Shown: positions 23,919 through 31,560, numbered from the stretch's first letter. The stretch: DNA of 34,887 nt from an uncultured bacterium (GCA_903821355.1 CAIJKW010000013.1:1-34887); one strand, 5' to 3'. Notes: generated by a model from the letters alone, not told the origin. Numbers and translations are program-made.

Positions 23919-24713
23919 TTAATTAATGATACCGCTGTCTTTCACATTTTCGTCTTTAAAATAAAATCCGCTTTCCCAATCAAATACCTCACCTTTTGGT
24001 AGTTTCTTTTTAATGAAAGTTTTAATATTTGGATTGAAATCTACAAACATATTAAGAACCAATATAATCTTAAACAGCAAATCTCCGACAGTTCCGTCTG
24101 AATCATCTACGCCTCCGCAAGCTTTTCTATCAAGGCACTTTAGTGTGTTTATGATAATAATTACAGATTTTTCACAGACGGGAAGGTTGGATAATGCTAA
24201 AAGAATGATACGCGAACCCTTGACCAAAGAACTTTGATATTGAAACCATTTTGAAGAAGGGCCACTAAATCTTTTAAGAAAAGACATACCTTTATTGATT
24301 TCCGATTTAGCTTTATCTAACTCATTTTCTGTTGCATCTCTAACTATTCCTGAGCAGACAGCTTGATCAACGGGGTGCTTTATGGGTTCTGTGTCCTTAG
24401 GTCTGTATTTATAAACCACTGCAATAGCAAGCGCAATCATGTGTTTACACAACTCATCTTTTTGACCGACGTAACAATCACAAATGCCTCTATCATATGC
24501 TTCTGTAGATACACCCACATGATATTCATGAGTTCCGGATACTATCGCCCTAAATCCTGAAAAAGAATCACTAATTTTTTTGACCGCACCTTTTTCATAT
24601 AATTTAAGACCTTTAGAAAATTCAGAATCTCCAACACCTAATTGTATATCAGGTATGGTGTATAAAACTAACGATCCTGCGTTTAATTGTGCAAATAAAA
24701 GTTTGTTTCTCAT
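23919..24713 (-). CDS. SWIM zinc-finger protein
   Basis: SWIM fingers bind DNA or proteins through a CxCx(n)CxH zinc site. Here GICDCYVGQKDELCKHMIAL, about residues 75-95, supplies Cys, Cys, Cys and His. The upstream segment (SEFSKGLKLYEKGAVKKISD) is the lead-in usual for bacterial SWIM proteins. The C-terminal half has the GGVDDSDGTVGDLL motif also seen in bacterial SWIM families. The protein is 264 residues and soluble. It lies 41 bases after the Fic gene and 9 before the 152-residue gene, all on the minus strand. Its partner and target are unknown. Confidence 0.85.
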   Translation of the reverse strand: MRNKLLFAQLNAGSLVLYTIPDIQLGVGDSEFSKGLKLYEKGAVKKISDSFSGFRAIVSGTHEYHVGVSTEAYDRGICDCYVGQKDELCKHMIALAIAVVYKYRPKDTEPIKHPVDQAVCSGIVRDATENELDKAKSEINKGMSFLKRFSGPSSKWFQYQSSLVKGSRIILLALSNLPVCEKSVIIIINTLKCLDRKACGGVDDSDGTVGDLLFKIILVLNMFVDFNPNIKTFIKKKLPKGEVFDWESGFYFKDENVKDSGIIN

Positions 24714-24754
24714 ATAATTAAATCTTGTGAATTAATCTTATAAATAAATATATT

Positions 24755-25627
24755 TTATTCCCCAATCTTCCACACCCCCTTCTCTAAAAAGGCCTCAATA
24801 GTCTGACGCCCCGCTTTATTGATAAGATTAGAGTGGGATGTCTTATTGCTCTTTGCAAAATCTGAAAGTGTGACAATCTTTTTACCTTCTAAGTATGCCA
24901 AACGTTTGTGATAGCTGTTTGTAAGTGCTTTACCAACAATTTCTTCCATAATGATGGTTGTACCCTTTTCATTAAATTCCTTAAAGGCACTGTAATACTT
25001 TTGCCTGTCAATAAATTTAATGTTTATTGGAACAAAACCCTCTCGTATTAGTAGATAATTATTAATAACACGTCCAATTCTTCCATTCCCATCATTGAAG
25101 GGATGAAGGGTTTCAAAGGCAAGATGAAGTTTCGCAATTCTCTTTATAATATTCTCATGACTTGAGGCATTGTATTCCGAAAGCATTTTTTCCAGACCTC
25201 CTTTTATTTCTTGTGGCGCTGGTGCTATATGGTTTCCAACTCGAACATATTCATTGCCTTCACGGAATCTACCAGCAACTTCATCCCAAATATTTGATAA
25301 AAGCATTTTATGAAGGGACAAAATGGTATCAATTTTAAGCTCACTCTCTTTAGCTTTTTTTTCAATGTATTCCACCAATCTAGCAAGGTTCTTTGCTTCA
25401 AATATCTCTCGTTCTGTTATATACCTGTCCAAATCTATCTGGAGAAGTATTTTCTCAGTTTCTTCAAAGGAGAGGGTGCTATTCTCTATGGCGTTGGAGT
25501 TATAGACCTGTTCAGAAATTTCCACTTCAGATATAAGCTTAATTAAAGCATCCTTCCCAGTGGATGATCTATAATACCTCTCCCTGAGTCCCTTAATCTT
25601 ATTGTATACTGTAGATATATTGGTCAT
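24755..25627 (-). CDS. Fic family protein (probable AMPylase) with N-terminal inhibitory motif
   Basis: Fic proteins transfer AMP or related groups to target hydroxyls. The active-site motif HPFNDGNGRIGR is complete (His175). The N-terminal helix contains SNAIEN (residues 44-49), the [S/T]xxxE[G/N] inhibitory motif that blocks ATP in class II Fic proteins, so activity is probably autoinhibited. The C-terminus (VTLSDFAKSNKTSHSNLINK) looks like a winged helix, common in Fic regulators. The promoter is the best in the window, and an 11-bp inverted repeat brackets its -35. It is the first gene of a three-gene minus-strand operon. Target unknown. Confidence 0.92.
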   Translation of the reverse strand: MTNISTVYNKIKGLRERYYRSSTGKDALIKLISEVEISEQVYNSNAIENSTLSFEETEKILLQIDLDRYITEREIFEAKNLARLVEYIEKKAKESELKIDTILSLHKMLLSNIWDEVAGRFREGNEYVRVGNHIAPAPQEIKGGLEKMLSEYNASSHENIIKRIAKLHLAFETLHPFNDGNGRIGRVINNYLLIREGFVPINIKFIDRQKYYSAFKEFNEKGTTIIMEEIVGKALTNSYHKRLAYLEGKKIVTLSDFAKSNKTSHSNLINKAGRQTIEAFLEKGVWKIGE

Positions 25628-25638
25628 AATTAACGTAC

Positions 25639-25666
25639 ATTATAGGCATTTTCACGGTTATGTCAA
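25639..25666 (-). promoter_or_regulatory. fic promoter
   Basis: Read on the minus strand, TTGACA (25666-25661) and TATAAT (25644-25639) are both perfect consensus and 16 bases apart. The ATG lies 11 bases after the -10 box, so the leader is only a few bases long. Confidence 0.8.
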
Positions 25667-25681
25667 TCAAAACCGTGAAAA
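25649..25681. promoter_or_regulatory. operator-like inverted repeat bracketing the fic -35 box
   Basis: TTTTCACGGTT (25649-25659) and AACCGTGAAAA (25671-25681) are perfect 11-bp arms with an 11-base spacer that contains the -35 hexamer. A third half-site TTTTCACGATT (25700-25710, 10 of 11) lies upstream. This layout is typical of a repressor site. The Fic C-terminal winged-helix-like segment makes autoregulation possible. Confidence 0.7.
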
Positions 25682-25771
25682 ACATCAAAAAACAGCAGAT
25701 TTTCACGATTTTGGCTAATATCATAACAATAAAACCATTTAGGTTGATACTTAAATCACTGATATTTCAAC

Positions 25772-25807
25772 TGTAGTGGTCAAAAAGTACCTTTTTTGAC
25801 CACTACA
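25772..25807. repeat. 15-bp perfect inverted repeat
   Basis: TGTAGTGGTCAAAAA (25772-25786) and its exact complement (25793-25807) flank a 6-base spacer. A further TGGTCAAAAA occurs at 25818-25827. It could be an operator or a terminator-like hairpin. There is no clean T-run outside the stem. Confidence 0.8.
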
Positions 25808-25966
25808 TTTGTCACAATGGTCAAAAACAGAAAGAACGATAACCTAATTCATCTTCAAGTATTCCTAAAAAGCGGAATAAATAGTGAATATTAGCCAAAA
25901 ACAGCCAATATTTACTAGTTTTGTCAACCAGGGTACAATTTGTACACCACTTGACTCAACCCAAGA

Positions 25967-25995
25967 TTCATATCCCGAAGGTAGGGGTTTGTCTG
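25967..25995 (-). promoter_or_regulatory. minus-strand outward promoter-like sequence in the left arm of the large inverted repeat
   Basis: Read on the minus strand, CAGACA (25995-25990) and TATGAA (25972-25967) are 17 bases apart. The spacer closely matches that of the tuf promoter on the opposite arm (AACCCC[CT]ACCTTC). It would transcribe toward the fic operon, about 330 bases away. Confidence 0.4.
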
Positions 25996-26127
25996 TATAA
26001 TAAGGCCCCTGCCCAACCCCTTAAAGAGACTTGCGAACTGCAGTGAGCAGAGGAGATTTCTAGCAAGAAATCTCCGTGCTCTTTAAGGGGTTGGGCAGGG
26101 GACGTTTTGTATTGACAAACCCCCACC
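25980..26127. repeat. 148-bp structured inverted repeat upstream of tuf
   Basis: Inner arms of 23 bp are perfectly complementary (26006-26028 and 26079-26101, beginning CCCCTGCCCAACCCC). Outer arms (25980-25993 and 26114-26127) match at 13 of 14 positions. Between inner and outer arms are 12-base stretches on each side that pair poorly. The 50-base apex holds two perfect hairpins: CTGC/GCAG (26038-26050) and GGAGATTTCT/AGAAATCTCC (26052-26075, loop AGCA). It may be a mobile palindromic element, an inverted duplication of a promoter, or a folded RNA. Confidence 0.85.
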
Positions 26128-26139
26128 TTCTGATATTAT
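26112..26139 (+). promoter_or_regulatory. tuf promoter
   Basis: Perfect TTGACA (26112-26117) and TATTAT (26134-26139) are 16 bases apart, inside and just past the right arm of the large inverted repeat. The start would be near 26146, giving a leader of about 230 bases. The leader begins with a short hairpin CGCC/GGCG (26148-26159) followed by T6, a possible start-proximal attenuator. Confidence 0.7.
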
Positions 26140-26301
26140 CCAGTAGACGCCTTTTGGCGGTTTTTTATCCCAACCCTTCTTTTTGATTTAAGCCGAGTAT
26201 TAAGAATCAAAACATAATTTTAAGCTATTACTTAAAGAAGCACTGGGGATAAAATTTGAGAAAAATTTATTAATTTTAATTTTTATTAATTAGTAGATAT
26301 T

Positions 26302-26350
26302 GGGCTTGCGGAGATATCCGCGCCTTACGAAGATATTCGTAAAAAGGCCC
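26302..26350 (+). ncRNA. three-way-junction candidate in the tuf leader
   Basis: Two perfect hairpins with the same GATA loop stand side by side: GCGGA/TCCGC (26308-26321) and TTACGAA/TTCGTAA (26325-26342). They are enclosed by GGGC/GCCC (26302-26305 and 26347-26350). The fold ends 27 bases before the tuf ATG. The stems do not overlap any coding sequence. A cis-acting control of EF-Tu synthesis is a plausible reading, not shown. Confidence 0.5.
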
Positions 26351-26377
26351 TGTATTTATATAATTATCAACAAATAT

Positions 26378-27571
26378 ATGGCAGTAGAAGCTTTTGATCG
26401 TTCAAAACCTCACTTAAACGTAGGTACAATTGGTCACGTTGATCACGGAAAGACAACTCTTACAGCAGCTATCCTTAATGTTCTACACAGAGGAGGTATG
26501 CAGGCTACAATTAAGAGTGTTGATGATATTGATAAGGCCCCAGAAGAAAAGGCTCGTGGTATTACAATTTCACTTTCACACAGTGAGTACACAACAGCAG
26601 TAAGACACTATGCTCACATTGATGCCCCAGGTCACGCCGACTACATCAAGAACATGATTACTGGTGCTGCTCAAATGGACGGAGCAATCCTTGTAGTTGC
26701 AGCAACTGATGGACCAATGCCACAAACACGTGAGCACGTTCTTCTTGCAAAGCAAGTTGGTGTTCCAAAGATTATCGTATTCATGAACAAGTGTGACATG
26801 GTTGATGATGCAGACATGCTTGATCTAGTTGAGGCAGAAATCAGAGAACTTCTAGCAAAGAATGGATTTGACGAAAACGCTCCAATTATCAGAGGTTCAG
26901 CTCTTAAGGCGCTTGAAGCTAAGGATAATACAGATGAGTGGTCAAAGAAAATTCTAGAACTAGTTGAGGCTCTTGATACATATCTTCCACAACCAGTTAG
27001 AGAGACTGATAAGCCTTTCCTTATGCCAATTGAAGATATCTTCTCAATTGAAGGAAGAGGAACAGTGGTAACAGGTAAGATTGAAAAGGGAATCGTTAAG
27101 ATTGGTGAAGAAATTGAAATCGTTGGAATCAAAGATACTCAAAAGACAGTTGTTACAGGAATTGAAATGTTCAACAAACAACTAACAGAGGGTATGGCTG
27201 GAGACAACGCTGGTATTCTTCTAAGATCTGTTAAGAAAGATGATCTTACAAGAGGTCAAGTTCTTGCAAAACCAGGTTCAGTTAAGCCACATACAGATTT
27301 TGAAGCAGAAGTCTATATCCTTAAGAAGGAAGAAGGCGGTCGACACACTCCATTCTTCTCAGGTTACAAACCACAGTTCTACGTACGTACAACTGACGTA
27401 ACAGGAGAGGTTACTCTAAAGGAGGGCGTAGACATGGTTATGCCTGGCGATACAGTTACTTTCAAGGTTAAGCTAGTTGCCCCAATTGCACTTGAGGACA
27501 ATACTAGATTTGCTATCCGTGAAGGAGGAAGAACTGTAGGTGCCGGTGTTGTAACTAAGATTAACGCCTAA
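26378..27571 (+). CDS. tuf: elongation factor Tu
   Basis: EF-Tu delivers aminoacyl-tRNA to the ribosome as a GTP complex. The protein from the ATG at 26378 is 397 residues, the normal length. A longer reading from 26300 would run through the leader hairpins and is rejected. Motifs are canonical: [41 protein letters not shown] (the usual DCPGH is DAPGH), and NKCDMV. The C-terminal domains include [12 protein letters not shown]. The gene heads an S10-type cluster, 58 bases before rpsJ, and is separated from the str genes by the accessory stretch. The start context is AAATATATG without Shine-Dalgarno. Confidence 0.98.
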   Translation: MAVEAFDRSKPHLNVGTIGHVDHGKTTLTAAILNVLHRGGMQATIKSVDDIDKAPEEKARGITISLSHSEYTTAVRHYAHIDAPGHADYIKNMITGAAQMDGAILVVAATDGPMPQTREHVLLAKQVGVPKIIVFMNKCDMVDDADMLDLVEAEIRELLAKNGFDENAPIIRGSALKALEAKDNTDEWSKKILELVEALDTYLPQPVRETDKPFLMPIEDIFSIEGRGTVVTGKIEKGIVKIGEEIEIVGIKDTQKTVVTGIEMFNKQLTEGMAGDNAGILLRSVKKDDLTRGQVLAKPGSVKPHTDFEAEVYILKKEEGGRHTPFFSGYKPQFYVRTTDVTGEVTLKEGVDMVMPGDTVTFKVKLVAPIALEDNTRFAIREGGRTVGAGVVTKINA

Positions 27572-27629
27572 CCTATAGATAACCATAGAGATTGAATTTT
27601 ACTCAGAAACCATTAAAAAAAACGCCATT

Positions 27630-27983
27630 ATGGCAACAAAAGAAGCACATAAAAAGAAAACTGCAAAAGAGGATAGTGTATCAAGGCTACGTATTCGCGT
27701 TCGCGCATACGAGTCAAAGATCATTGATGCATCCATTAAACAAATTATGGATACAGCTCTAAGATTTGATGCTACTATCGTAGGTCCTATTCCTCTTCCA
27801 ACAGAAATCAAGAAGTATACAGTAAATCGTTCATCGTTTATTTTCAAAAATTCACGTGAGCAATTTGAAATGAGAATACACAAACGTTTAATTGATATAA
27901 TCAATCCAAACGCAAAGGTAATCGAAGCTCTAACTAACTTGAGTCTGCCATCAGGAGTGAATATTGACGTAAAAATGATGTAG
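27630..27983 (+). CDS. rpsJ: 30S ribosomal protein uS10
   Basis: S10 belongs to the small-subunit head and also serves as NusE in antitermination in well-studied bacteria. The 117-residue protein has a Lys-rich N-terminal extension (MATKEAHKKKTAKED, about 15 residues). The core follows: RLRIRVRAYESKIIDASIKQ, GPIPLPTEIKKYTVNRS, and REQFEMRIHKRLIDI. It follows tuf by 58 bases and begins the classical S10 gene order. No Shine-Dalgarno is present. Confidence 0.97.
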   Translation: MATKEAHKKKTAKEDSVSRLRIRVRAYESKIIDASIKQIMDTALRFDATIVGPIPLPTEIKKYTVNRSSFIFKNSREQFEMRIHKRLIDIINPNAKVIEALTNLSLPSGVNIDVKMM

Positions 27984-28017
27984 TTAAACTTTCTTCAGTG
28001 AATTCCTAAAAACTACC

Positions 28018-28617
28018 ATGAAATTTATTCTCGGAACAAAACAGAATATGACCCAGCTTTTCGACGAAGAAGGCAAGGTTCATCCTGTGACAGTTCTTAA
28101 AACCTCTCCTATGGTTGTAACGCAAGTTAAGACCACAAATAAGGATGGTTACGATGCTGTTCAGGTTGGATTTGGGACAAGAAGTCCTCGTCGTATAAAC
28201 AAAGCGCAAAAAGGGCAAATGAAAGACCTCGGTAATTTCCAATACCTAAGAGAAATTTCTGGTGTAAAAGACTCATCAATTGGTGAGAGTATTAATCCAG
28301 AACTTGCTCCTGGGGAAAAAGTTGAGGTGTCAGCAGTTTCAAAATCTAAAGGATTTCAGGGTGTTGTAAAACGCCATGGATTTCACGGTGGACCACGTTC
28401 TCATGGACAAAAGCACAGTGAGCGTGAGCCAGGTTCTATCGGTGCCGGCGGTTACCAACGCGTATTTAAAGGTACACGTATGGCAGGCCGTATGGGTGGA
28501 GATAGAGTAACCGTTAAAAATCTAACTGTTATTTCTTACGATAAAACAACAGGAGAATTATGCATCAGGGGTGCGATTCCCGGTCGAAGAGGCACATTAG
28601 TAGAAGTGCGCGCCTAG
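28018..28617 (+). CDS. rplC: 50S ribosomal protein uL3
   Basis: L3 is an early-assembly protein near the peptidyl-transferase centre. The 199-residue protein has the N-terminal KFILGTKQNMTQLFDEEGKV, then VKRHGFHGGPRSHGQKHSER, GSIGAGGYQRVFKGTRMAGR and MGGDRVTVKNL, all characteristic. It is 34 bases after rpsJ in the conserved order. Confidence 0.97.
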   Translation: MKFILGTKQNMTQLFDEEGKVHPVTVLKTSPMVVTQVKTTNKDGYDAVQVGFGTRSPRRINKAQKGQMKDLGNFQYLREISGVKDSSIGESINPELAPGEKVEVSAVSKSKGFQGVVKRHGFHGGPRSHGQKHSEREPGSIGAGGYQRVFKGTRMAGRMGGDRVTVKNLTVISYDKTTGELCIRGAIPGRRGTLVEVRA

Positions 28618-28641
28618 CACAATTATCATAACCTAAAATTT

Positions 28642-29394
28642 ATGGCACAAACAAAAAAACAAAGAGCAGCAAGTAAGGCTGAAAAGACCCCAAAGATTGC
28701 TAAGCCAAGAAAAGAAGTTGTAGAAGTTTCTCTTGAAGGAACAATATACGATGTGGGAGGTAATAGTGCAGGCACAGTAACTCTTCCAAAAGAAATCTTC
28801 GGACTTCGTTGGAATGGTGATCTTGTTGCACAAGTCGTAAACTCAATACAATCAGCCGCAAGACAACCCGTTGCACATACAAAAGATAGAAGTGAAGTTG
28901 CTGGAGGTGGTATAAAGCCATGGAAGCAAAAGGGAACTGGACGTGCTCGTCACGGTTCATCCCGTTCTCCTATCTGGGTAGGTGGAGGTGTTGCTCACGG
29001 TCCTCGTAATGAGAAAATTTACGATAGAAAAGTAAACAAGAAAATGAAAGCTAAAGCACTATTTACTATTCTTTCCGCAAAATGGAGAGATGGTGAGGTC
29101 CTCTTCGTAAAAAATCTTGAGTTAGTTGAAGCTAAAACAAAACTAGCAAAAGCTTTGATAGACAGACTTTCAAATGTTAAAGGCTTTGATAAGCTTGCGA
29201 CAAAAAAGAAAAATGCTGCTCTTATCACAGTTCCTGCGCTTGAAGAGAATGTAAAGCGAGGTTTCTCAAATCTTGGAAGCTTTGAAGTTTCTGAGCTCAG
29301 AAATATTAATCCAATTGCGCTTCTTCAGTATAAGTATCTGGTCATTGCTTCACCTGAAGATGCGTTTGTTACTCTTACTTCAAAAATAAAGTAA
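28642..29394 (+). CDS. rplD: 50S ribosomal protein uL4
   Basis: L4 lines the exit tunnel and in E. coli represses its own S10 operon. The loop KPWKQKGTGRARHGSSRSPI is conserved, followed by WVGGGVAHGPRNEKIYDRKV. At 250 residues the protein is longer than the usual ~205, mainly because of a Lys/Ala-rich N-terminal extension of about 25-30 residues (AQTKKQRAASKAEKTPKIAK). No L4-type leader structure was found before rpsJ. It is 24 bases after rplC. Confidence 0.96.
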   Translation: MAQTKKQRAASKAEKTPKIAKPRKEVVEVSLEGTIYDVGGNSAGTVTLPKEIFGLRWNGDLVAQVVNSIQSAARQPVAHTKDRSEVAGGGIKPWKQKGTGRARHGSSRSPIWVGGGVAHGPRNEKIYDRKVNKKMKAKALFTILSAKWRDGEVLFVKNLELVEAKTKLAKALIDRLSNVKGFDKLATKKKNAALITVPALEENVKRGFSNLGSFEVSELRNINPIALLQYKYLVIASPEDAFVTLTSKIK

Positions 29395-29413
29395 CCAACA
29401 TAATATCAAAACT

Positions 29414-29710
29414 ATGACAAAGATATCAATCAAGAAGCATCAATTGGAAGTAATAAAGAGCCCTCGTATTACTGAAAAGGCAACTGTAAAGGCTGGTGAA
29501 AACCAATACGTCTTTGAAGTTACTGAAAGATCTAACAAAGCATCTATTGCAAAAGCTATTGAAGCTCTATACAAAGTAAAACCTGTAAAAGTTAATATAG
29601 TAAACATTCCTGCAAAAGCTGTGTTTGTTCGTGGAAAGGTCGGCAAGAAAAGCGCTATTAAGAAAGCTTATGTTTTCTTAAAGAAAGGCGACAAGATCGA
29701 CTTAGCATAA
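29414..29710 (+). CDS. rplW: 50S ribosomal protein uL23
   Basis: L23 lies at the tunnel exit and docks trigger factor and the signal recognition particle. The 98-residue protein has the standard fold: VIKSPRITEKATVKAGENQY, VFEVTERSNKASIAKAIEAL and YKVKPVKVNIVNIPAK. It begins 19 bases after rplD. Confidence 0.96.
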   Translation: MTKISIKKHQLEVIKSPRITEKATVKAGENQYVFEVTERSNKASIAKAIEALYKVKPVKVNIVNIPAKAVFVRGKVGKKSAIKKAYVFLKKGDKIDLA

Positions 29711-29740
29711 TCAGCGTGATACGCAAAGTAAAATAAATAT

Positions 29741-30583
29741 ATGAAAAGATTTAAACCAACAAGCCCCTCACGCCGAAACATGGCTATAGTCAACTATGCC
29801 CAAATCCTTACTACTGACGAGCCATACAAGCCGCTTACAAACGGTTTCAAGCGCGGATCAGGACGTAACAACACTGGACGTATTACAACTAGACACAAAG
29901 GAGGAGGTCACAAAAGATTGTATAGACAAATTGACTTCAAGTATGACAAAAAAGATATTCCTGCAAGAATAGAAACAATTGAATATGATCCAAATCGTAC
30001 ATCATTTATTTCTCTCGTAACTTATGCTGATGGTGAAAAAAGATATGTTATCTTACCAAAAGCACTTAAGGTTGGAGACAAATTTATTGTAGGAGAAAAG
30101 GTTGAAGTAAAAGCGGGTAACAGACTTCCACTTAAAAACATTCCTGTTGGAACATTTGTTTACAACATTGAATTGAAATTTGAGGGAGGTGCCAAGCTTG
30201 TACGTAGTGCTGGATCTTTTGCTGAAGTGATTGCGCATGACGGGGGCTATGCTCTTGTTAAAATGCCATCAACTGAAGTTAGAAAGGTTCTAGAAACTGC
30301 ATGGGCTTCAATTGGAGAAGTATCAAATGATGAAAATCGTTTGCAAAATATTGGAAAGGCTGGAGCAAGTAGACACCGTGGTATCAGACCAACTGTCCGT
30401 GGTACTGCTATGAACCCAGTTGATCACCCACACGGAGGAGGAGAAGGTAGACAAGGAAGAGGACGCAGACGCGCTATTTCTATCTACGGAAAGCCAACCG
30501 GAAAGGGACAAAAATCAAGACGCGCAAAGAAGTATTCAAACAAACATATTGTTACAAGAAGAAAAGTTGGAAAGAGGAGATAA
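29741..30583 (+). CDS. rplB: 50S ribosomal protein uL2
   Basis: L2 is required for subunit joining and peptidyl-transfer activity. The 280-residue protein carries the N-terminal RNA-binding region (SGRNNTGRITTRHKGGGHKR) and the conserved NPVDHPHGGGEGRQGRGRRR near the C-terminus, including the functional histidine. In most bacteria rpsS follows directly. Here the gene is followed within 34 bases by a strong terminator and a 3.5-kb insertion. The start context is AAATATATG. Confidence 0.98.
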   Translation: MKRFKPTSPSRRNMAIVNYAQILTTDEPYKPLTNGFKRGSGRNNTGRITTRHKGGGHKRLYRQIDFKYDKKDIPARIETIEYDPNRTSFISLVTYADGEKRYVILPKALKVGDKFIVGEKVEVKAGNRLPLKNIPVGTFVYNIELKFEGGAKLVRSAGSFAEVIAHDGGYALVKMPSTEVRKVLETAWASIGEVSNDENRLQNIGKAGASRHRGIRPTVRGTAMNPVDHPHGGGEGRQGRGRRRAISIYGKPTGKGQKSRRAKKYSNKHIVTRRKVGKRR

Positions 30584-30616
30584 TATTTTGGATGGATTCA
30601 GATTGGTGCCGATTAT

Positions 30617-30646
30617 ACAAAACCCCGCAGAGATGCGGGGTTTTGT
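30617..30646 (+). terminator. strong Rho-independent terminator after rplB
   Basis: A perfect 13-bp stem, ACAAAACCCCGCA (30617-30629) with its complement at 30634-30646, has a GAGA tetraloop and ends in TTTTGT. It also looks functional in the reverse direction, serving the convergent TrmB-like gene. Confidence 0.9.
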
Positions 30647-30683
30647 GTTGTAGAAGTTTTTTTGTTTGAAATTCCTACTCGTC

Positions 30684-31433
30684 TTAGCTTTCTTGTGCTG
30701 ACTTCCAAATAATTTCAAATTGCTCTTCTTGCAGTTGTATTATTCCAGGATTTTCTATAACGATTGTAAGAATGGGTGAGACCATTTGGGTGATGACAAC
30801 TTTATTCTTTAAAATAACTAGATTACTTATCAGATCTACATCCTTTGGCAGATATCTAATATCCCAATTAATTCTCTTTCCATATTCTTTATATTTTTTA
30901 GCCTCCTCGTTTCTTTGAAGCAAAGTTCTTAGCGATAGATGCAGATGGCTCCTTCTTTCTACCCAATCTTCAAAGAAATCTTTGTCTATGCTCATGAACT
31001 TTTCAATATCGGAAATGATTAGATATTTATCACCGTATCTCAATTCTTTAAGCATATCATTGTAGACTTTTTTGAATCCAGCCACTCCTTCGTAATATTT
31101 AATAAAATTTAGACCTGTGTGTATTTGATATTTACTGGAAAGCTCGGGAATAATCTTTTTTAGATTATCTTTTTTAAGTTCATATGTTTTTATGAGATTT
31201 TCTGGATTTGAGGCTACAAAAAGTTTCTTCAGACCGTTTATTTCGACATCAATTAGACCCTTGATTTTGAGCGATTCTATTACAGAGTAGGCGGTGGTTC
31301 TTATGATTCCAGCCTCTTTGGCTATGTTTATGGCTGTGGCTGGGCCGAGGCTAAGATTGGCTAAATAGGCTCTGGCTTCATTTTCTGTTAATCCAATATC
31401 TTTTATTATTTCAATGGTTTTATTAGTCAGCAT
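30684..31433 (-). CDS. TrmB-like transcriptional regulator
   Basis: The N-terminal ~75 residues form a TrmB-type winged helix: DIGLTENEARAYLANLSLGP, NIAKEAGIIRTTAYSVIESL, KGLIDVEINGLKKLF. A coiled-coil-like linker leads to an effector-type C-terminal domain (about 115-249). Full length is 249 residues. TrmB proteins are typical of archaea but also occur in CPR and other bacteria, where ligands are mostly unknown. It is convergent with rplB and divergent from the orphan substrate-binding protein gene, which it may control. That relation is inferred from position. Confidence 0.85.
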   Translation of the reverse strand: MLTNKTIEIIKDIGLTENEARAYLANLSLGPATAINIAKEAGIIRTTAYSVIESLKIKGLIDVEINGLKKLFVASNPENLIKTYELKKDNLKKIIPELSSKYQIHTGLNFIKYYEGVAGFKKVYNDMLKELRYGDKYLIISDIEKFMSIDKDFFEDWVERRSHLHLSLRTLLQRNEEAKKYKEYGKRINWDIRYLPKDVDLISNLVILKNKVVITQMVSPILTIVIENPGIIQLQEEQFEIIWKSAQES

Positions 31434-31491
31434 GTTTTTAGGTTTATTTATTGCGTTGAGGGTGTTATTTTAAAGGTTTGATTTAAGTGTC

Positions 31492-31560
31492 GATATGTTC
31501 GTCGTCAATTACTATATATATAGCTTATATAATATACTGTTTAATCACTCATGTCGACAA
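31492..31560. promoter_or_regulatory. divergent control region between the TrmB-like and binding-protein genes
   Basis: An AT-rich tract contains TATAAT (31528-31533, plus strand), giving an ~80-base leader before 31623. A 10-bp imperfect inverted repeat, TGTCGATATG (about 31497-31506 region) and CATGTCGACA (about 31550), flanks it and might be a regulator site. Confidence 0.35.

Larger units (their letters stand above)
25628..26377. other. 750-base non-coding region between fic and tuf
   Basis: This region carries, in order, the fic promoter and operator, a third operator half-site (25700-25710), a 15-bp inverted repeat (25772-25807), a short palindrome GTACAATTTGTAC (25933-25945), and a large inverted repeat with outward-facing promoter-like ends (25967-26139). 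After these come a short hairpin plus T6 (26148-26166), an inverted repeat TTTTGAT/ATCAAAA (26181-26212), an AT-rich tract, and a three-way-junction candidate (26302-26350). No gene is apparent. Confidence 0.7.

Noticed and set aside
25980..26127. 6S RNA identity for the large inverted repeat
   Set aside because: The central-bubble layout is suggestive, but the 23-bp perfect inner stem, promoter boxes on the outer arms and lack of the known 6S consensus do not support it.
26300..26377. N-terminal extension of EF-Tu
   Set aside because: The segment is entirely composed of leader hairpins and is unlike any EF-Tu; the ATG at 26378 gives the canonical protein.
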